Virus record (IMG/VR): IMGVR_UViG_3300012000_000049
Location: 1 to 40,293 of that record
Direction: 5' to 3' (one strand)
From: a virus
DNA: 40,293 nucleotides
The notes below the pieces were generated by a model. It did not search any database and was not told the origin of the DNA. It saw only the letters and a list, made by a program, of their open reading frames with translations. Positions 30,571-38,188 of the stretch are shown in pieces (the first letter of the stretch is position 1; each line of letters begins with the position of its first letter). Made by a program: the position numbers and the translations under genes.

Positions 30571-30761
30571 GCGGCACAACAAGGTGGATGGCAGCTGGTC
30601 CTCTCCGCGATTACCTAGAGAAGGTTTCTGCAGAGAATAAAGAAAGAGCTAAGTATTGTTCTTTTTGCGACAAACCAACTGCAGACCATTGGGAAGCCCT
30701 ACGAGGTTCTGCTACATTAATTAGAGCATGTAAAGAGTGTTGTCCAGAGGAGCATGAATGA
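30567..30761 (+). CDS. Small zinc-ribbon protein
   Basis: A 64-residue protein with C31-x2-C34 (KYCSFCDKPT) and C55-x2-C58 plus C59 (RACKECCPEE), a four-cysteine zinc ribbon. The N-terminus (MSGTTRWMAAGPLRDYLEKV) is helical. It is coupled by ATGA on both sides between primase and dNMP kinase, so it is probably real and expressed with replication genes. No specific function recognised. Confidence 0.6.
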   Translation: MSGTTRWMAAGPLRDYLEKVSAENKERAKYCSFCDKPTADHWEALRGSATLIRACKECCPEEHE

Positions 30762-31300
30762 TTATCGGATTATCGGGATACGCACAGTCTGGCAAAGACA
30801 CTGTTGCAGAGATTCTTGTACGTAGATTTGGCTTTCAACGCGTAGCCTTTGCTGACCCCATTAGGGAGTTCTGCTATGACTTCAATCCTATTGTTGGCCA
30901 TGTTGCAAACGAACCTATCTTTTTACGCAATGTGGTAGACCGTGATGGGTGGGAGGCTGCAAAGAAAAACCCACAGGTTCGCCACACCCTACAAGCTGTT
31001 GGGGTATCTGCCCGTAAGGTTTTTGGAGAAGACTTCTGGATTAAACAAGCAATAAATAAAACAGATGTATACGGCAAGTGGGTTATCACTGATGTTAGGT
31101 TTAAAAATGAAGCCACAGCTATCTGGGAGTTGCCTGGTGGTCAGGTGTGGAGAGTTGAACGCCCAGGGGTAACTGCTGTTAACGGCCATGTATCAGAGAC
31201 TCAGATGGACGACTACCCTTTTGACCATATCATCGTCAACGCTAGCAGCCTTAAAGACTTAGAGCTATTGATTGTTACTAGAATGCAGGCATATGTTTAA
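30758..31300 (+). CDS. Deoxynucleoside monophosphate kinase
   Basis: A 180-residue P-loop kinase beginning MIIGLSGYAQSGKDTVAEIL, with GYAQSGKDT (7-15) as the nucleotide-binding loop. FADPIREFCYDFNP is the substrate-binding start seen in T4 gp1-like dNMP kinases. RHTLQAVGVSARKVFGEDFW and WVITDVRFKNEATAI are further family motifs. It phosphorylates dNMPs to dNDPs to supply replication. It is coupled to its neighbours by short overlaps. Confidence 0.85.
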   Translation: MIIGLSGYAQSGKDTVAEILVRRFGFQRVAFADPIREFCYDFNPIVGHVANEPIFLRNVVDRDGWEAAKKNPQVRHTLQAVGVSARKVFGEDFWIKQAINKTDVYGKWVITDVRFKNEATAIWELPGGQVWRVERPGVTAVNGHVSETQMDDYPFDHIIVNASSLKDLELLIVTRMQAYV

Positions 31301-32879
31301 AGGAACTCTACTCCCCTATCAACCTGAAGCGGTCGACAAGATGTGCGAACGTGGCAAGGTTCTAGTGGCGTATGACCTCGGACTAGGTAAGACCGTCCTT
31401 ACCATTGCGGCTATAGAACGTTTGATGGATGAGCGGAAAGTAAAAGAACCAGGTCTTATAATTTGTCTATCCTCATTGAAATATCAGTGGGCTAATCAGA
31501 TAGAGAAATTTACAGATGGTACTTCACGTGCTTTGGTCGTTGACGGAACGCCAAAGAAAAGAGCAGAGCAGTACGACCTTGCGAAAGACTGGCGTAATAC
31601 AGGGGTTGATTACATCATCCTTAATTATGAGCAAGTTGTTAACGACTGGGATACCGTCAAAGACTTACCAAGAGGATTTGTCGTCCTTGACGAGGCCACA
31701 GCCATCAAGTCATTTAAATCAAAGCGTTCCAAAGCCGTCAAAAAACTTATCAACACACCATATAGGTTTGCACTCACGGGTACCCCTATTGAGAATGGTC
31801 GTCCAGAAGAGTTGTATAGCATTATGCAATTCGTTGACGCCAGCGTACTTGGTAGGTTTGATATCTTTGACGCGGCTTTCATTGTAAGAAACTCTTGGGG
31901 CGCACCCCAGTATTACCGCAACTTGTCTACCCTTCACAATAAGATGAAGGAAGCTTCTGTGCGTAAGGCACAAAAAGACCCAGATGTTGCACCTTTCTTG
32001 CCTGACACAATTCACAAAGACCCAATTACTGTCATATTTGATAGAGCATCATCAAAGGTTTATACCAAGATAGCTCAAGACTTGCTTGCAGACTTAGATG
32101 AGGCACAGGATTTATTTGGTTCTAACTTTAACATCATGGCTCACTACGGCATGGAATCTCGACGTGGTGGCCCAGAGGATGAGATGCGTGGAAAGATTAT
32201 GTCTAAGATTGGAGCACTTAAGATGCTCTGCTCTCATCCAGACTTGTTACGCAGCAGCGCTACTAAATTTAAACAAATGGGCGGAGAGGGTTCCGCATAT
32301 ATAGCTGAGCTTGTCGATAATGGGGTTTTAGATAGCTGCAAGGATTCACCTAAATTAGATTACCTAGTTAGGTATGTTCAAGAGTTTCTAGAACAAAGCG
32401 AAGAGAATAAGGTTGTTATATTTGCTACCTACGTTGACATGCTAGACAAGATTACCGATGCACTTGGGGCAGATATCTGTCGCCAATACTCTGGGAGGAT
32501 GGATGCTCGTACTAAAGAATCTAACAAAACTGACTTCAATACTAATCCCGCTGTACGCGTACTGGTTAGTTCTGACGCTGGGGGCTACGGTGTGGACCTT
32601 CCTGCTGCTAATCTCCTTATCAATTACGACCTCCCTTGGTCTTCGGGCAGTGCAACGCAAAGGAATGGCCGCATACAAAGAGCATCATCAACTTGGCCCT
32701 CAATCGTAATTCAAGATTTAATTATGGCTGGCTCTATTGAAGAACGCCAGCACGATATGCTTCAACAGAAGTCCTCTGTGGCTAACGCCATCATAGATGG
32801 CAATGGCATAGAAGACGGTGATAAACTTTCCATGACGGTCGATAGCCTCAGGTCCTACCTGACTAACGGCAACGTTTAG
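31293..32879 (+). CDS. SNF2-like superfamily 2 DNA helicase/translocase
   Basis: Start chosen at the ATG at 31293 (MFKGTLLPYQPEAV), which overlaps the kinase stop by eight nucleotides; a frame start at 31272 adds only seven residues and a larger overlap. The product is 528 residues. Motifs: Q-like LLPYQ, Walker A DLGLGKT (28-34), Walker B VLDEATAIK (131-139), motif III ALTGTPIENGR (160-170), then KVVIFATYVDML, LVSSDAGGYGVDLPAANLLI and motif VI QRNGRIQRASS. This is the SNF2/RapA subtype common in phages, probably a fork-remodelling or recombination translocase. The stop is adjacent to tRNA-Asn. Confidence 0.9.
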   Translation: MFKGTLLPYQPEAVDKMCERGKVLVAYDLGLGKTVLTIAAIERLMDERKVKEPGLIICLSSLKYQWANQIEKFTDGTSRALVVDGTPKKRAEQYDLAKDWRNTGVDYIILNYEQVVNDWDTVKDLPRGFVVLDEATAIKSFKSKRSKAVKKLINTPYRFALTGTPIENGRPEELYSIMQFVDASVLGRFDIFDAAFIVRNSWGAPQYYRNLSTLHNKMKEASVRKAQKDPDVAPFLPDTIHKDPITVIFDRASSKVYTKIAQDLLADLDEAQDLFGSNFNIMAHYGMESRRGGPEDEMRGKIMSKIGALKMLCSHPDLLRSSATKFKQMGGEGSAYIAELVDNGVLDSCKDSPKLDYLVRYVQEFLEQSEENKVVIFATYVDMLDKITDALGADICRQYSGRMDARTKESNKTDFNTNPAVRVLVSSDAGGYGVDLPAANLLINYDLPWSSGSATQRNGRIQRASSTWPSIVIQDLIMAGSIEERQHDMLQQKSSVANAIIDGNGIEDGDKLSMTVDSLRSYLTNGNV

Positions 32880-32952
32880 TGCCCTATAGCTCAGTTGGCA
32901 GAGCATCGCACTGTTAATGCGAGTGTCCCTGGTTCGAGTCCAGGTGGGGCAG
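32880..32952 (+). tRNA. tRNA-Asn (GTT)
   Basis: A full cloverleaf. Acceptor TGCCCTA pairs with TGGGGCA, the D stem is GCTC/GAGC, and the anticodon arm is TCGCA-CTGTTAA-TGCGA with GTT at 32913-32915. The T arm is CCTGG-TTCGAGT-CCAGG. Discriminator G fits Asn identity. CCA is not encoded. It starts one base after the helicase stop. Confidence 0.93.
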
Positions 32953-33214
32953 CAGAGTAACACTTTGTATGGCTTCTCATTGGTTGGAAGTTTACGCAAG
33001 TATCTAAGGGTTTCTAGAGCCGCTTAGACGGTCTCGTCAGGGGACTCGGTTAATCCTTACGGCGTGGTTTAAACCGACCTGACATTTTTGGTACTAAGGC
33101 TGCGTTGCGGTAAGACCGACTCCTGACGAGGACAGCTGGAGGACAACGAGCTTGTGTAAATCCTCATGTATCATGGCTGGTAGGTTAGTCTGCTCGTAGA
33201 CTTACTAGCCGCTT
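32953..33214 (+). ncRNA. Candidate structured RNA between tRNAs
   Basis: These 262 nt contain no convincing ORF but fold repeatedly. TCTAAG/CTTAGA (33003-33008, 33023-33028) is one hairpin. CTCGTCAGG/CCTGACGAG (33033-33041, 33122-33130) continues as ACTCGGT/ACCGACT (one C-C mismatch) and CTTAC/GTAAG (33056-33060, 33110-33114) on one long stem. A palindrome GGTTTAAACC (33066-33075) lies inside it. A hairpin at 33175-33211 (GGCT/AGCC outer, AGTCT/AGACT inner) ends just before tRNA-Gly. The 5' arm can pair instead with AACCG-A-CCTGAC (33072-33083), which is followed by ATTTTT, a terminator-like alternative. It may be a phage ncRNA, a switch or a tRNA-precursor processing structure. No family recognised; the exact ends are unknown. 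Confidence 0.45.
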
Positions 33215-33290
33215 GCGGTTGTAGCTCAGTTGATAGAGCGGTACCTTGCCAAGGTACAGGTCGCGGGTTTGAGCCCCGTCAACCGCTCCA
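33215..33290 (+). tRNA. tRNA-Gly (GCC)
   Basis: Acceptor GCGGTTG/CAACCGC, D stem GCTC/GAGC, anticodon arm GTACC-TTGCCAA-GGTAC with GCC at 33248-33250, and T arm GCGGG-TTTGAGC-CCCGT. Discriminator T and an encoded CCA (33288-33290) follow. Confidence 0.95.
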
Positions 33291-33291
33291 T

Positions 33292-33365
33292 TCCCCTCTC
33301 GTCTAACGGTAGGACAGCGCACTCTGGATGCGCCAGTTGTGGTTCGAATCCATGGGGGGGAGCCA
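33292..33365 (+). tRNA. tRNA-Gln (CTG)
   Basis: Acceptor TCCCCTC/GGGGGGA (one G-U), D stem GTC/GAC, anticodon arm GCGCA-CTCTGGA-TGCGC with CTG at 33324-33326, and T arm TGTGG-TTCGAAT-CCATG with two wobble pairs. Discriminator G fits Gln; CCA is encoded (33363-33365). It begins two bases after tRNA-Gly and so is probably co-transcribed. Confidence 0.92.
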
Positions 33366-33368
33366 GTA

Positions 33369-33391
33369 CACCCAACATTTATCGTTGGGTG
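33369..33391 (+). repeat. Hairpin directly after the tRNA cluster
   Basis: CACCCAAC (33369-33376) and GTTGGGTG (33384-33391) form a perfect 8-bp stem with a 7-nt loop, three bases after the tRNA-Gln CCA. Only two T follow, so it is a weak terminator at best; a processing or stabilising hairpin is equally possible. Confidence 0.5.
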
Positions 33392-33407
33392 CCCTTACAC
33401 TATAAGA

Positions 33408-33557
33408 ATGCCTAACTCGCCTAAGACCCCCACACGTACTATTCGTGTGTCCGATAACCTTTGGACGGCTGTGCAACGAAAAGCTGCAGCTGAGAAGGTT
33501 ACGGTTACCAGCGTTATTATCCGCGCTCTTCAAAACTATATTAAAGAAGATAAATAA
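33408..33557 (+). CDS. Ribbon-helix-helix DNA-binding protein
   Basis: A 49-residue protein; the ATG at 33408 is used because the longer frame from 33339 begins inside tRNA-Gln. RTIRVSDNLWTAVQRKAAAE is the RHH strand and helix 1, and KVTVTSVIIRALQNYIKED is helix 2, as in Arc/CopG repressors that bind DNA as dimers. No Shine-Dalgarno is present; TACACT ends exactly six nucleotides before the ATG, which fits a leaderless transcript. It is probably a small phage regulator. The target is unknown. Confidence 0.75.
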   Translation: MPNSPKTPTRTIRVSDNLWTAVQRKAAAEKVTVTSVIIRALQNYIKEDK

Positions 33558-33558
33558 A

Positions 33559-33717
33559 ATGGGGAAACACCAAGATAAGATAGCCGCCGCCCTAAAGTGG
33601 CGACAGGACAACATGCCTAAGGGCACTGGGTTTAAGAAGCCAGGCAGCATGAACAAGAAGAAGACTGGCTATCGCAGCTACACCGCAAAAGAAGCAGCAC
33701 GCATCGTCAGTAAGTAA
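33559..33717 (+). CDS. Small basic protein, function unknown
   Basis: A 52-residue protein starting one base after the RHH gene stop at the ATG at 33559; a longer frame from 33445 would overlap the RHH gene in another frame and is rejected. The sequence (MGKHQDKIAAALKWRQDNMP, KGTGFKKPGSMNKKKTGYRS, YTAKEAARIVSK) is basic with a short helical end resembling a degenerate HTH. The Shine-Dalgarno is weak, so translation may be coupled to the RHH gene. Confidence 0.5.
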   Translation: MGKHQDKIAAALKWRQDNMPKGTGFKKPGSMNKKKTGYRSYTAKEAARIVSK

Positions 33718-33718
33718 C

Positions 33719-33771
33719 TTGACACTGTCATAGTCATCCATTAAGTTCTGCCTAACAAGCTAAACGTTAGG
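33719..33771 (+). promoter_or_regulatory. Possible promoter and RBS hairpin upstream of 33778
   Basis: A perfect -35 TTGACA lies at 33719-33724, but the -10 at 17-nt spacing (TAAGTT) is weak. Downstream, CCTAAC (33751-33756) can pair with GTTAGG (33766-33771), placing the AGG of the ribosome site in the 3' arm seven nucleotides before the ATG. Both could act on the next gene. Confidence 0.3.
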
Positions 33772-33777
33772 AAACTT

Positions 33778-34170
33778 ATGGACATTGAAGCAATCAAAGA
33801 AGACATCCGCCAATTCAAGGCGTTGAAAGATAACGTCGACCTTCTAACCAAACGTCAGTCAGATATTAAAAAGCGTCTGACAGATAACATTGAACAGTTT
33901 GGTACAGAGGATGAAAAAGGACACATCGTTCTATCTGTAGATGAGAACGAACAAATCATGAAACAAAAGCGTGTGTCAAAGAGTCTTGATATCAGTGCAG
34001 CAGAAATCATTCTTACCAAAAAAGGTATCCGTGAGACCTGCATTAAAATGGTTCCAACATTAGATGAGGCAGCGATTATGGCTGCTTTTTATAACGGTCA
34101 TCTATCTGAAGAAGATATTGATACCATGTTCCCAGCAAAGGTGAGTTACGCGTTTATCGTTGGGAAGTAA
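33778..34170 (+). CDS. Hypothetical protein with N-terminal coiled coil
   Basis: A 130-residue protein with TTAGGAA before the ATG. Residues 1-42 are a charged heptad helix (DIEAIKEDIRQFKALKDNVD, LLTKRQSDIKKRLTDNIEQ). A short beta part follows (GHIVLSVDENEQIMKQKRVS), then helices (LDISAAEIILTKKGIRETCI; TLDEAAIMAAFYNGHLSEED). It is not recognised as an enzyme. It comes after small DNA-binding proteins and before a MerR-like protein and an SSB-like protein, suggesting a DNA-metabolism accessory. Its end lies two bases before the next ATG. Confidence 0.5.
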   Translation: MDIEAIKEDIRQFKALKDNVDLLTKRQSDIKKRLTDNIEQFGTEDEKGHIVLSVDENEQIMKQKRVSKSLDISAAEIILTKKGIRETCIKMVPTLDEAAIMAAFYNGHLSEEDIDTMFPAKVSYAFIVGK

Positions 34171-34171
34171 T

Positions 34172-34639
34172 ATGTCAGATGAAATTGATGCGATGTTTTC
34201 TGACTTGGATACATACTATCCAGGCAGCAAAAAGAAACGTCGTGAGACAAAAGAAAAAAATAAAAGAATAAATAAAGATGGTTCTGACTGGACTACTACT
34301 GCTGTATTCAGGAAACTACCATCAGGAGAACTACACGAGTTTTATCAGGTAGGCGCATTAGCGCAGGCTTTGGGTAGACCCCTTGTAACAATCCGTTACT
34401 GGATTAAAGAAGGCTATATCCCACAGGCGCCATATCGTTTGGCTGATAAAGAAACAAAGAACGGCGAAACACAAAGAGGCCGCAGGTTATACTCGCGGGC
34501 TCAGATTGAAAAGGCGGTAGAGTTGTTTGGAAAGGCTGGACTTCTAGATAAAACTAGGATACAATGGCCTAACCAGCAATTGACTAACGCAATAGCTGAG
34601 GCTTGGGACTCTATAAAGAGTGCCGAGCTTAATAGATGA
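34172..34639 (+). CDS. MerR-like helix-turn-helix protein
   Basis: Start chosen at the ATG at 34172 (MSDEIDAMFSDLDTYYP), with GGGAAG upstream; a TTG at 34160 adds four residues. The product is 155 residues. After a basic N-terminal segment (KKKRRETKEKNKRINKDGSD), ELHEFYQVGALAQALGRPLV and TIRYWIKEGYIPQAPYRLAD form a MerR-type winged HTH. GRRLYSRAQIEKAVELFGKA is the second half after a short insertion. It probably acts as a regulator or DNA-binding structural factor. It overlaps the next ORF's possible start at 34636. Confidence 0.7.
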   Translation: MSDEIDAMFSDLDTYYPGSKKKRRETKEKNKRINKDGSDWTTTAVFRKLPSGELHEFYQVGALAQALGRPLVTIRYWIKEGYIPQAPYRLADKETKNGETQRGRRLYSRAQIEKAVELFGKAGLLDKTRIQWPNQQLTNAIAEAWDSIKSAELNR

Positions 34640-34665
34640 AACAACAGAAACTAGGAGAAAAATCT

Positions 34666-35328
34666 ATGGCAGTCGACCGTACCGAAGAGTACATGACTAC
34701 AACCGACGCGTTTGCAACCACAAGTGTTGATGACCGTCCAGCAGTACCATCAAGCAATGCAGTTCAATCAGGTTGGGCAGCAGCAGAACAGCTGACAACC
34801 GCATCAGGTGACTACCCAACTGAGTTTAAATTTAACGACGGAGAGTTCACTGTAGTTAAATTCATCGACCAAAATGGTCCTTTCGCTATCTACAAGCAGC
34901 ACTTCCTACAACAGAAGACTGTTGGCAAAAAGTCTTACGTCTCACTCGGACCTAACGACCCATTGTGCACCAAGCTTGGAAGCAAGCCTGAAGATAAGCG
35001 TGCCTTTACCATCGCAGTTATTACTCCATCTGGTGTTCAGCGCCAAATGCTAATTGCAAGCCCACGTCTTTATAAGACCTTGCACTCAGCAGAGTTCTCA
35101 CCACAGGGTCCATTGACCAAGAACTATTGGGCAATCAGCCGTACTGGAAAGATGCAGCAGACTGTTTATCACCTACAAGCAATCAAGTCACGTGACCTTA
35201 TGGAGGATTGGGGTATTGACCCTGATAAGACAGAAGCAGAAGTGGCAAAGATTGAGCCTTACACACGTTCCGTTATTAAGGAACACACATGGGAAGAGCT
35301 AGAAGAAATCGCTAATTCCCTTCTTTAA
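34666..35328 (+). CDS. Probable single-stranded DNA-binding protein
   Basis: The ATG at 34666 (MAVDRTEEYMTTTDAF) is preferred because AGGAG (34653-34657) lies eight nucleotides before it; an upstream ATG at 34636 adds ten residues. The product is 220 residues. EFTVVKFIDQNGPFAIYKQH, KKSYVSLGPNDPLCTKLGSK and YWAISRTGKMQQTVYHLQAI follow the layout of phage SSB proteins that carry a zinc CPLC site; here only one Cys remains. The acidic C-terminus (EEIANSLL) is typical. It sits just before DNA polymerase and ends at a strong terminator. Confidence 0.6.
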   Translation: MAVDRTEEYMTTTDAFATTSVDDRPAVPSSNAVQSGWAAAEQLTTASGDYPTEFKFNDGEFTVVKFIDQNGPFAIYKQHFLQQKTVGKKSYVSLGPNDPLCTKLGSKPEDKRAFTIAVITPSGVQRQMLIASPRLYKTLHSAEFSPQGPLTKNYWAISRTGKMQQTVYHLQAIKSRDLMEDWGIDPDKTEAEVAKIEPYTRSVIKEHTWEELEEIANSLL

Positions 35329-35337
35329 TCAATAGTG

Positions 35338-35384
35338 TTAGGCTGGGGGTAGAACGTGCTCTGTCCCCAGCCTATACTTTTTTT
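35338..35384 (+). terminator. Rho-independent terminator between SSB-like gene and polymerase
   Basis: GGCTGGGG (35341-35348) pairs with CCCCAGCC (35365-35372), extended by two A-T pairs, across a 16-nt loop. Seven T follow at 35378-35384. TATACT (35373-35378) overlaps the tail of the hairpin and could be a -10 element restarting transcription for the polymerase. Confidence 0.88.
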
Positions 35385-35392
35385 AGGATGAT

Positions 35393-37360
35393 ATGAACAT
35401 AATAACTACGCGTGAGCAACTAGATGAAATGGTTGCGTACTATCTAAAACAAGATGCTTTTGCCTTTGATACTGAAACCGTTGGCGAACGTCGAGGCGTT
35501 CCTGTTGTAAATGAAATTATGTGGATTAGCTTGTCTACATACGGTAGAGGAGATGTAATCCCTTTAGGCCATCCAAATGGAGAACTGGCTGAAGTTATAA
35601 AGCCGCTTACTGGTCAGGGCGCAAAGCGTGCTGAAAAAGGCCTAACTATAACTGATGATGATTATTCTAAAAATAAAAAGCTTCACACACATGTTTTTAC
35701 AGAGCCACCTGCTCAGCTATACCCAGCAGAGGTGTTTGCTGCTCTACGTCCCCTGTTCTTCAATGACGCTACAAAGATAGGTCACAACTTAGTATTTGAC
35801 CTATGTTCTATTGCTAAATATTTTGGTGGCGAGATTCCTAACGGCCCTTACTTTGACACCATGGTTGGCTCTTTTGTTTATGACAACCGTAATAAAAACA
35901 AATGCGGTCTTGATGATTGCTTGAAGCGCGAACTTGGGTATGAGATGGAGAAGGGCGTAGGCGCTCAGGTGGAGATTCACCCCTTCAGCGTGGTTGCTAA
36001 ATACGCCTATTTAGATGCTAAGTACACCTTTATGCTCTGGAAGGTAGTAAAGCAAAAGCTTGAAGATGCTGGGGTTTCCAACATCATGGATTTGGAGATG
36101 GACGTATTACGAGTTTTATGCTCTATGAAACTTGCTGGAGCACCTATTGACCAAGATGCTTTGTCTAGCCTGCATGTTCAACTAGAAGAAGACATTGAAC
36201 GCGCTCGCGGTGAGATTTATAGTGCTGCAGGTACTGTGTTTAATATTAATTCCAATAGAGAAAAGCAACAGTTGCTATACCTACCAGTTCCAGAAGGACG
36301 TGGTCTAAAGCCAAAACTTCTAACTGGTAAAGGCAATAAAAAAGAAGCAGAAGGACTTGCTTTAACAACTGATGACTTCTCTGTTTCCGCAGAGGCGTTA
36401 GAACCTTACAGAGAGTCCGACCCCCTAGTTAAGGCTTTATTAGAGTATGCAGATTTAAATAAGTTGTTGAGTACCTACGTTATTCCGTATCTTGGTGGCG
36501 AGGTTACTAAGACTACGGGCGGTAAATCTAAAACAGAGTATAGGGAAAGCCTACTTGTTGATGGCCGTATTCATGCTGACTTCATTCAGCACGGTGCAGA
36601 GACTGGTCGTTTCTCTAGTCGTAACCCCAACTTGCAGAATGTTCCCAACCCAGCCACAGCCCATGGCAAAGCTATTAGAAACCTGTTCTATGCCCCAGAA
36701 GGTTACAAACTAGTTGTAGCAGACTACTCACAGATTGAGCCCCGCATCATTGCGTCCATGTCTATGGACCCCATCATGATGAAGAACTACAAAGAGGGTG
36801 GCGACATCTATACAACTGTAGGAGATGTTATGGGCGTTAACCGTCAGGCAGGTAAGGTTCTTGTTCTTTCCATGGCCTATGGTGTAGGACCAGATAAGAT
36901 TGCTCGTTCTATTGGCTGCACTGTAAATGAGGCAAAGAAACTACTACAAGACTTTGGCGATAAGTTCCAGAACGTAAGTGCCTACAGAGCCAAGGTTGTA
37001 GGGGTTACCCGTAAGGTTGGTTACGTATCCACCATATTTGGTCGTAAACGTTACCTACCAGAGATAAACAGCAGGAATATAGGTGAGCGTGCGGGCGCTG
37101 AGCGTCAGGCGTTCAATACCCGTATCCAGGGGTCTGCCGCAGACATCATGAAGCTTGCTATGATTAGGGCTCATAAGATGGTACCTAACGAGGCCAGCCT
37201 CCTTCTTACCGTCCACGATGAATTAGTAACTATAACCCCAGATAGTTTGGTCGAAGAGACTAGAGAGGCAATCAGAGAATCTATGGAAGGTATCAACGTG
37301 TTAGATGTCCCTCTTATTGCCGACGTCACGGTTGTGCAGCGATGGGGTGAGGCAAAGTGA
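35393..37360 (+). CDS. Family A DNA polymerase with 3'-5' exonuclease
   Basis: A 655-residue polymerase with AGGA upstream. The exonuclease has ExoI FAFDTETVG (D26, E28), IGHNLVFDL (ExoII) and AKYAYLDAKYTFML (ExoIII-like). The polymerase motifs are motif A VADYSQIEPRIIASM (D444), motif B RQAGKVLVLSMAYGVG and motif C LLTVHDELV (H608-E610). TGRFSSRNPNLQNVP is the conserved T7/PolI thumb-palm segment. It has no 5'-3' exonuclease domain, as is usual in phages. It is the replicative polymerase, working with the helicase and primase upstream. Pro replaces the common Leu in DYSQIELR. The stop overlaps the next GTG (GTGA). Confidence 0.95.
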   Translation: MNIITTREQLDEMVAYYLKQDAFAFDTETVGERRGVPVVNEIMWISLSTYGRGDVIPLGHPNGELAEVIKPLTGQGAKRAEKGLTITDDDYSKNKKLHTHVFTEPPAQLYPAEVFAALRPLFFNDATKIGHNLVFDLCSIAKYFGGEIPNGPYFDTMVGSFVYDNRNKNKCGLDDCLKRELGYEMEKGVGAQVEIHPFSVVAKYAYLDAKYTFMLWKVVKQKLEDAGVSNIMDLEMDVLRVLCSMKLAGAPIDQDALSSLHVQLEEDIERARGEIYSAAGTVFNINSNREKQQLLYLPVPEGRGLKPKLLTGKGNKKEAEGLALTTDDFSVSAEALEPYRESDPLVKALLEYADLNKLLSTYVIPYLGGEVTKTTGGKSKTEYRESLLVDGRIHADFIQHGAETGRFSSRNPNLQNVPNPATAHGKAIRNLFYAPEGYKLVVADYSQIEPRIIASMSMDPIMMKNYKEGGDIYTTVGDVMGVNRQAGKVLVLSMAYGVGPDKIARSIGCTVNEAKKLLQDFGDKFQNVSAYRAKVVGVTRKVGYVSTIFGRKRYLPEINSRNIGERAGAERQAFNTRIQGSAADIMKLAMIRAHKMVPNEASLLLTVHDELVTITPDSLVEETREAIRESMEGINVLDVPLIADVTVVQRWGEAK

Positions 37361-37827
37361 ATTGGTTTAATCGTAAAAAGAAAAAGATAGATTTAGATTT
37401 TGAAATCATAAGAAAAGACATACCTGTAACAGATATAGCCAGGTGGTTTATTTATGACACGGGTCTAAGCGACCCTAATGAGATGGCTAGTATTCTTGGT
37501 ATAAATCCTGATAGTGAAGAAGGTCAGGAGAAACAAGAAGAAGACAGCGATATTCGCATGGAAGAGATTTCTTACCTAGTTCCCTTTATGGAGTTAATGG
37601 CTGACATTGTTGCTAACGCCATAACTGGTATACAGGTGGCAGAGATAAGTGAAAAAGAACCAGAGAACATAGAAGAGATTAAACGTGAAACCACCACTAT
37701 GGGCACCATGTACAAGGTTATTGCTATGACCAGTTTGATGAGTGCTTTTTCTGCTGCTATGGAGATAGGCCTTATCAGTCACGGTGAGATAGAATTAACC
37801 GATACGAAAGAGGATGACGATGAGTAA
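37357..37827 (+). CDS. Hypothetical acidic protein after polymerase
   Basis: A 156-residue protein starting with GTG at 37357 in the polymerase stop, with a purine-rich GGGGTGAGG upstream. It has a basic N-terminus (NWFNRKKKKIDLDFEIIRKD), an acidic middle (DSEEGQEKQEEDSD) and two hydrophobic helices (YLVPFMELMADIVANAITGI; MGTMYKVIAMTSLMSAFSAA) that look buried or dimer-forming rather than membrane-spanning. It ends in an acidic DTKEDDDE. No family recognised. It is coupled to the polymerase and to a zinc-ribbon protein. Confidence 0.45.
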   Translation: MNWFNRKKKKIDLDFEIIRKDIPVTDIARWFIYDTGLSDPNEMASILGINPDSEEGQEKQEEDSDIRMEEISYLVPFMELMADIVANAITGIQVAEISEKEPENIEEIKRETTTMGTMYKVIAMTSLMSAFSAAMEIGLISHGEIELTDTKEDDDE

Positions 37828-38188
37828 TCAATCATGGTGGGCAAATAAACTTGCTGGACAGTCTGCTCCACAGCAGCCAGCACAGCCTCCGTATGTTGCT
37901 CCCCAGCCAGCAACCTATGTACAGCCACAGCAACCCCAATATCCACCTAGTCAACAAAGAACACCACAAGCAGAGCGTTGCCCAGGTTGTGGTAGTAACA
38001 ACTATGGTGGCGCAACACCTGAGTCTCGTAAGAGATGTTATGACTGTGGGTACCCAATAGTACAATCAGGCAGTGGTATGGGTCGTGGCATTGTCTCAGG
38101 ACAACAAACGGCAGGCGCACCACAGCCAGCAAGACAAGTGGCAAATGGCGGATGGAATCCAACAACTATTATAGGAAAGATTGAATAA
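37820..38188 (+). CDS. Pro/Gln-rich zinc-ribbon protein
   Basis: The start at 37820 (MSNQSWWANKLAG) is favoured over the ATG at 37814 because AGAGG (37809-37813) lies six nucleotides before it. The product is 122 residues. Residues 18-50 are Pro/Gln-rich and disordered. C54-x2-C57 (RCPGCGSNNYGG) and C73-x2-C76 (KRCYDCGYPI) form a zinc ribbon. The C-terminus is low complexity, ending GWNPTTIIGKIE. It is coupled by TAATG to recA, so it may be an accessory factor for replication or recombination, though no direct homology is recognised. Confidence 0.6.
   Translation: MSNQSWWANKLAGQSAPQQPAQPPYVAPQPATYVQPQQPQYPPSQQRTPQAERCPGCGSNNYGGATPESRKRCYDCGYPIVQSGSGMGRGIVSGQQTAGAPQPARQVANGGWNPTTIIGKIE

Noticed and set aside
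33123-33150. Hammerhead ribozyme core (CTGACGAG matches CUGANGA)
   Set aside because: No GAAA box follows after a stem II hairpin, and the base after the possible GTC cleavage site does not pair correctly.
32880-33365. tRNA genes as a phage attachment site or integration boundary
   Set aside because: No integrase, excisionase or direct-repeat att core is visible, and the genes look like a lytic-phage tRNA cluster.
33339-33407. Longer N-terminus for the RHH protein
   Set aside because: It would start inside tRNA-Gln; the ATG at 33408 gives a complete RHH domain.
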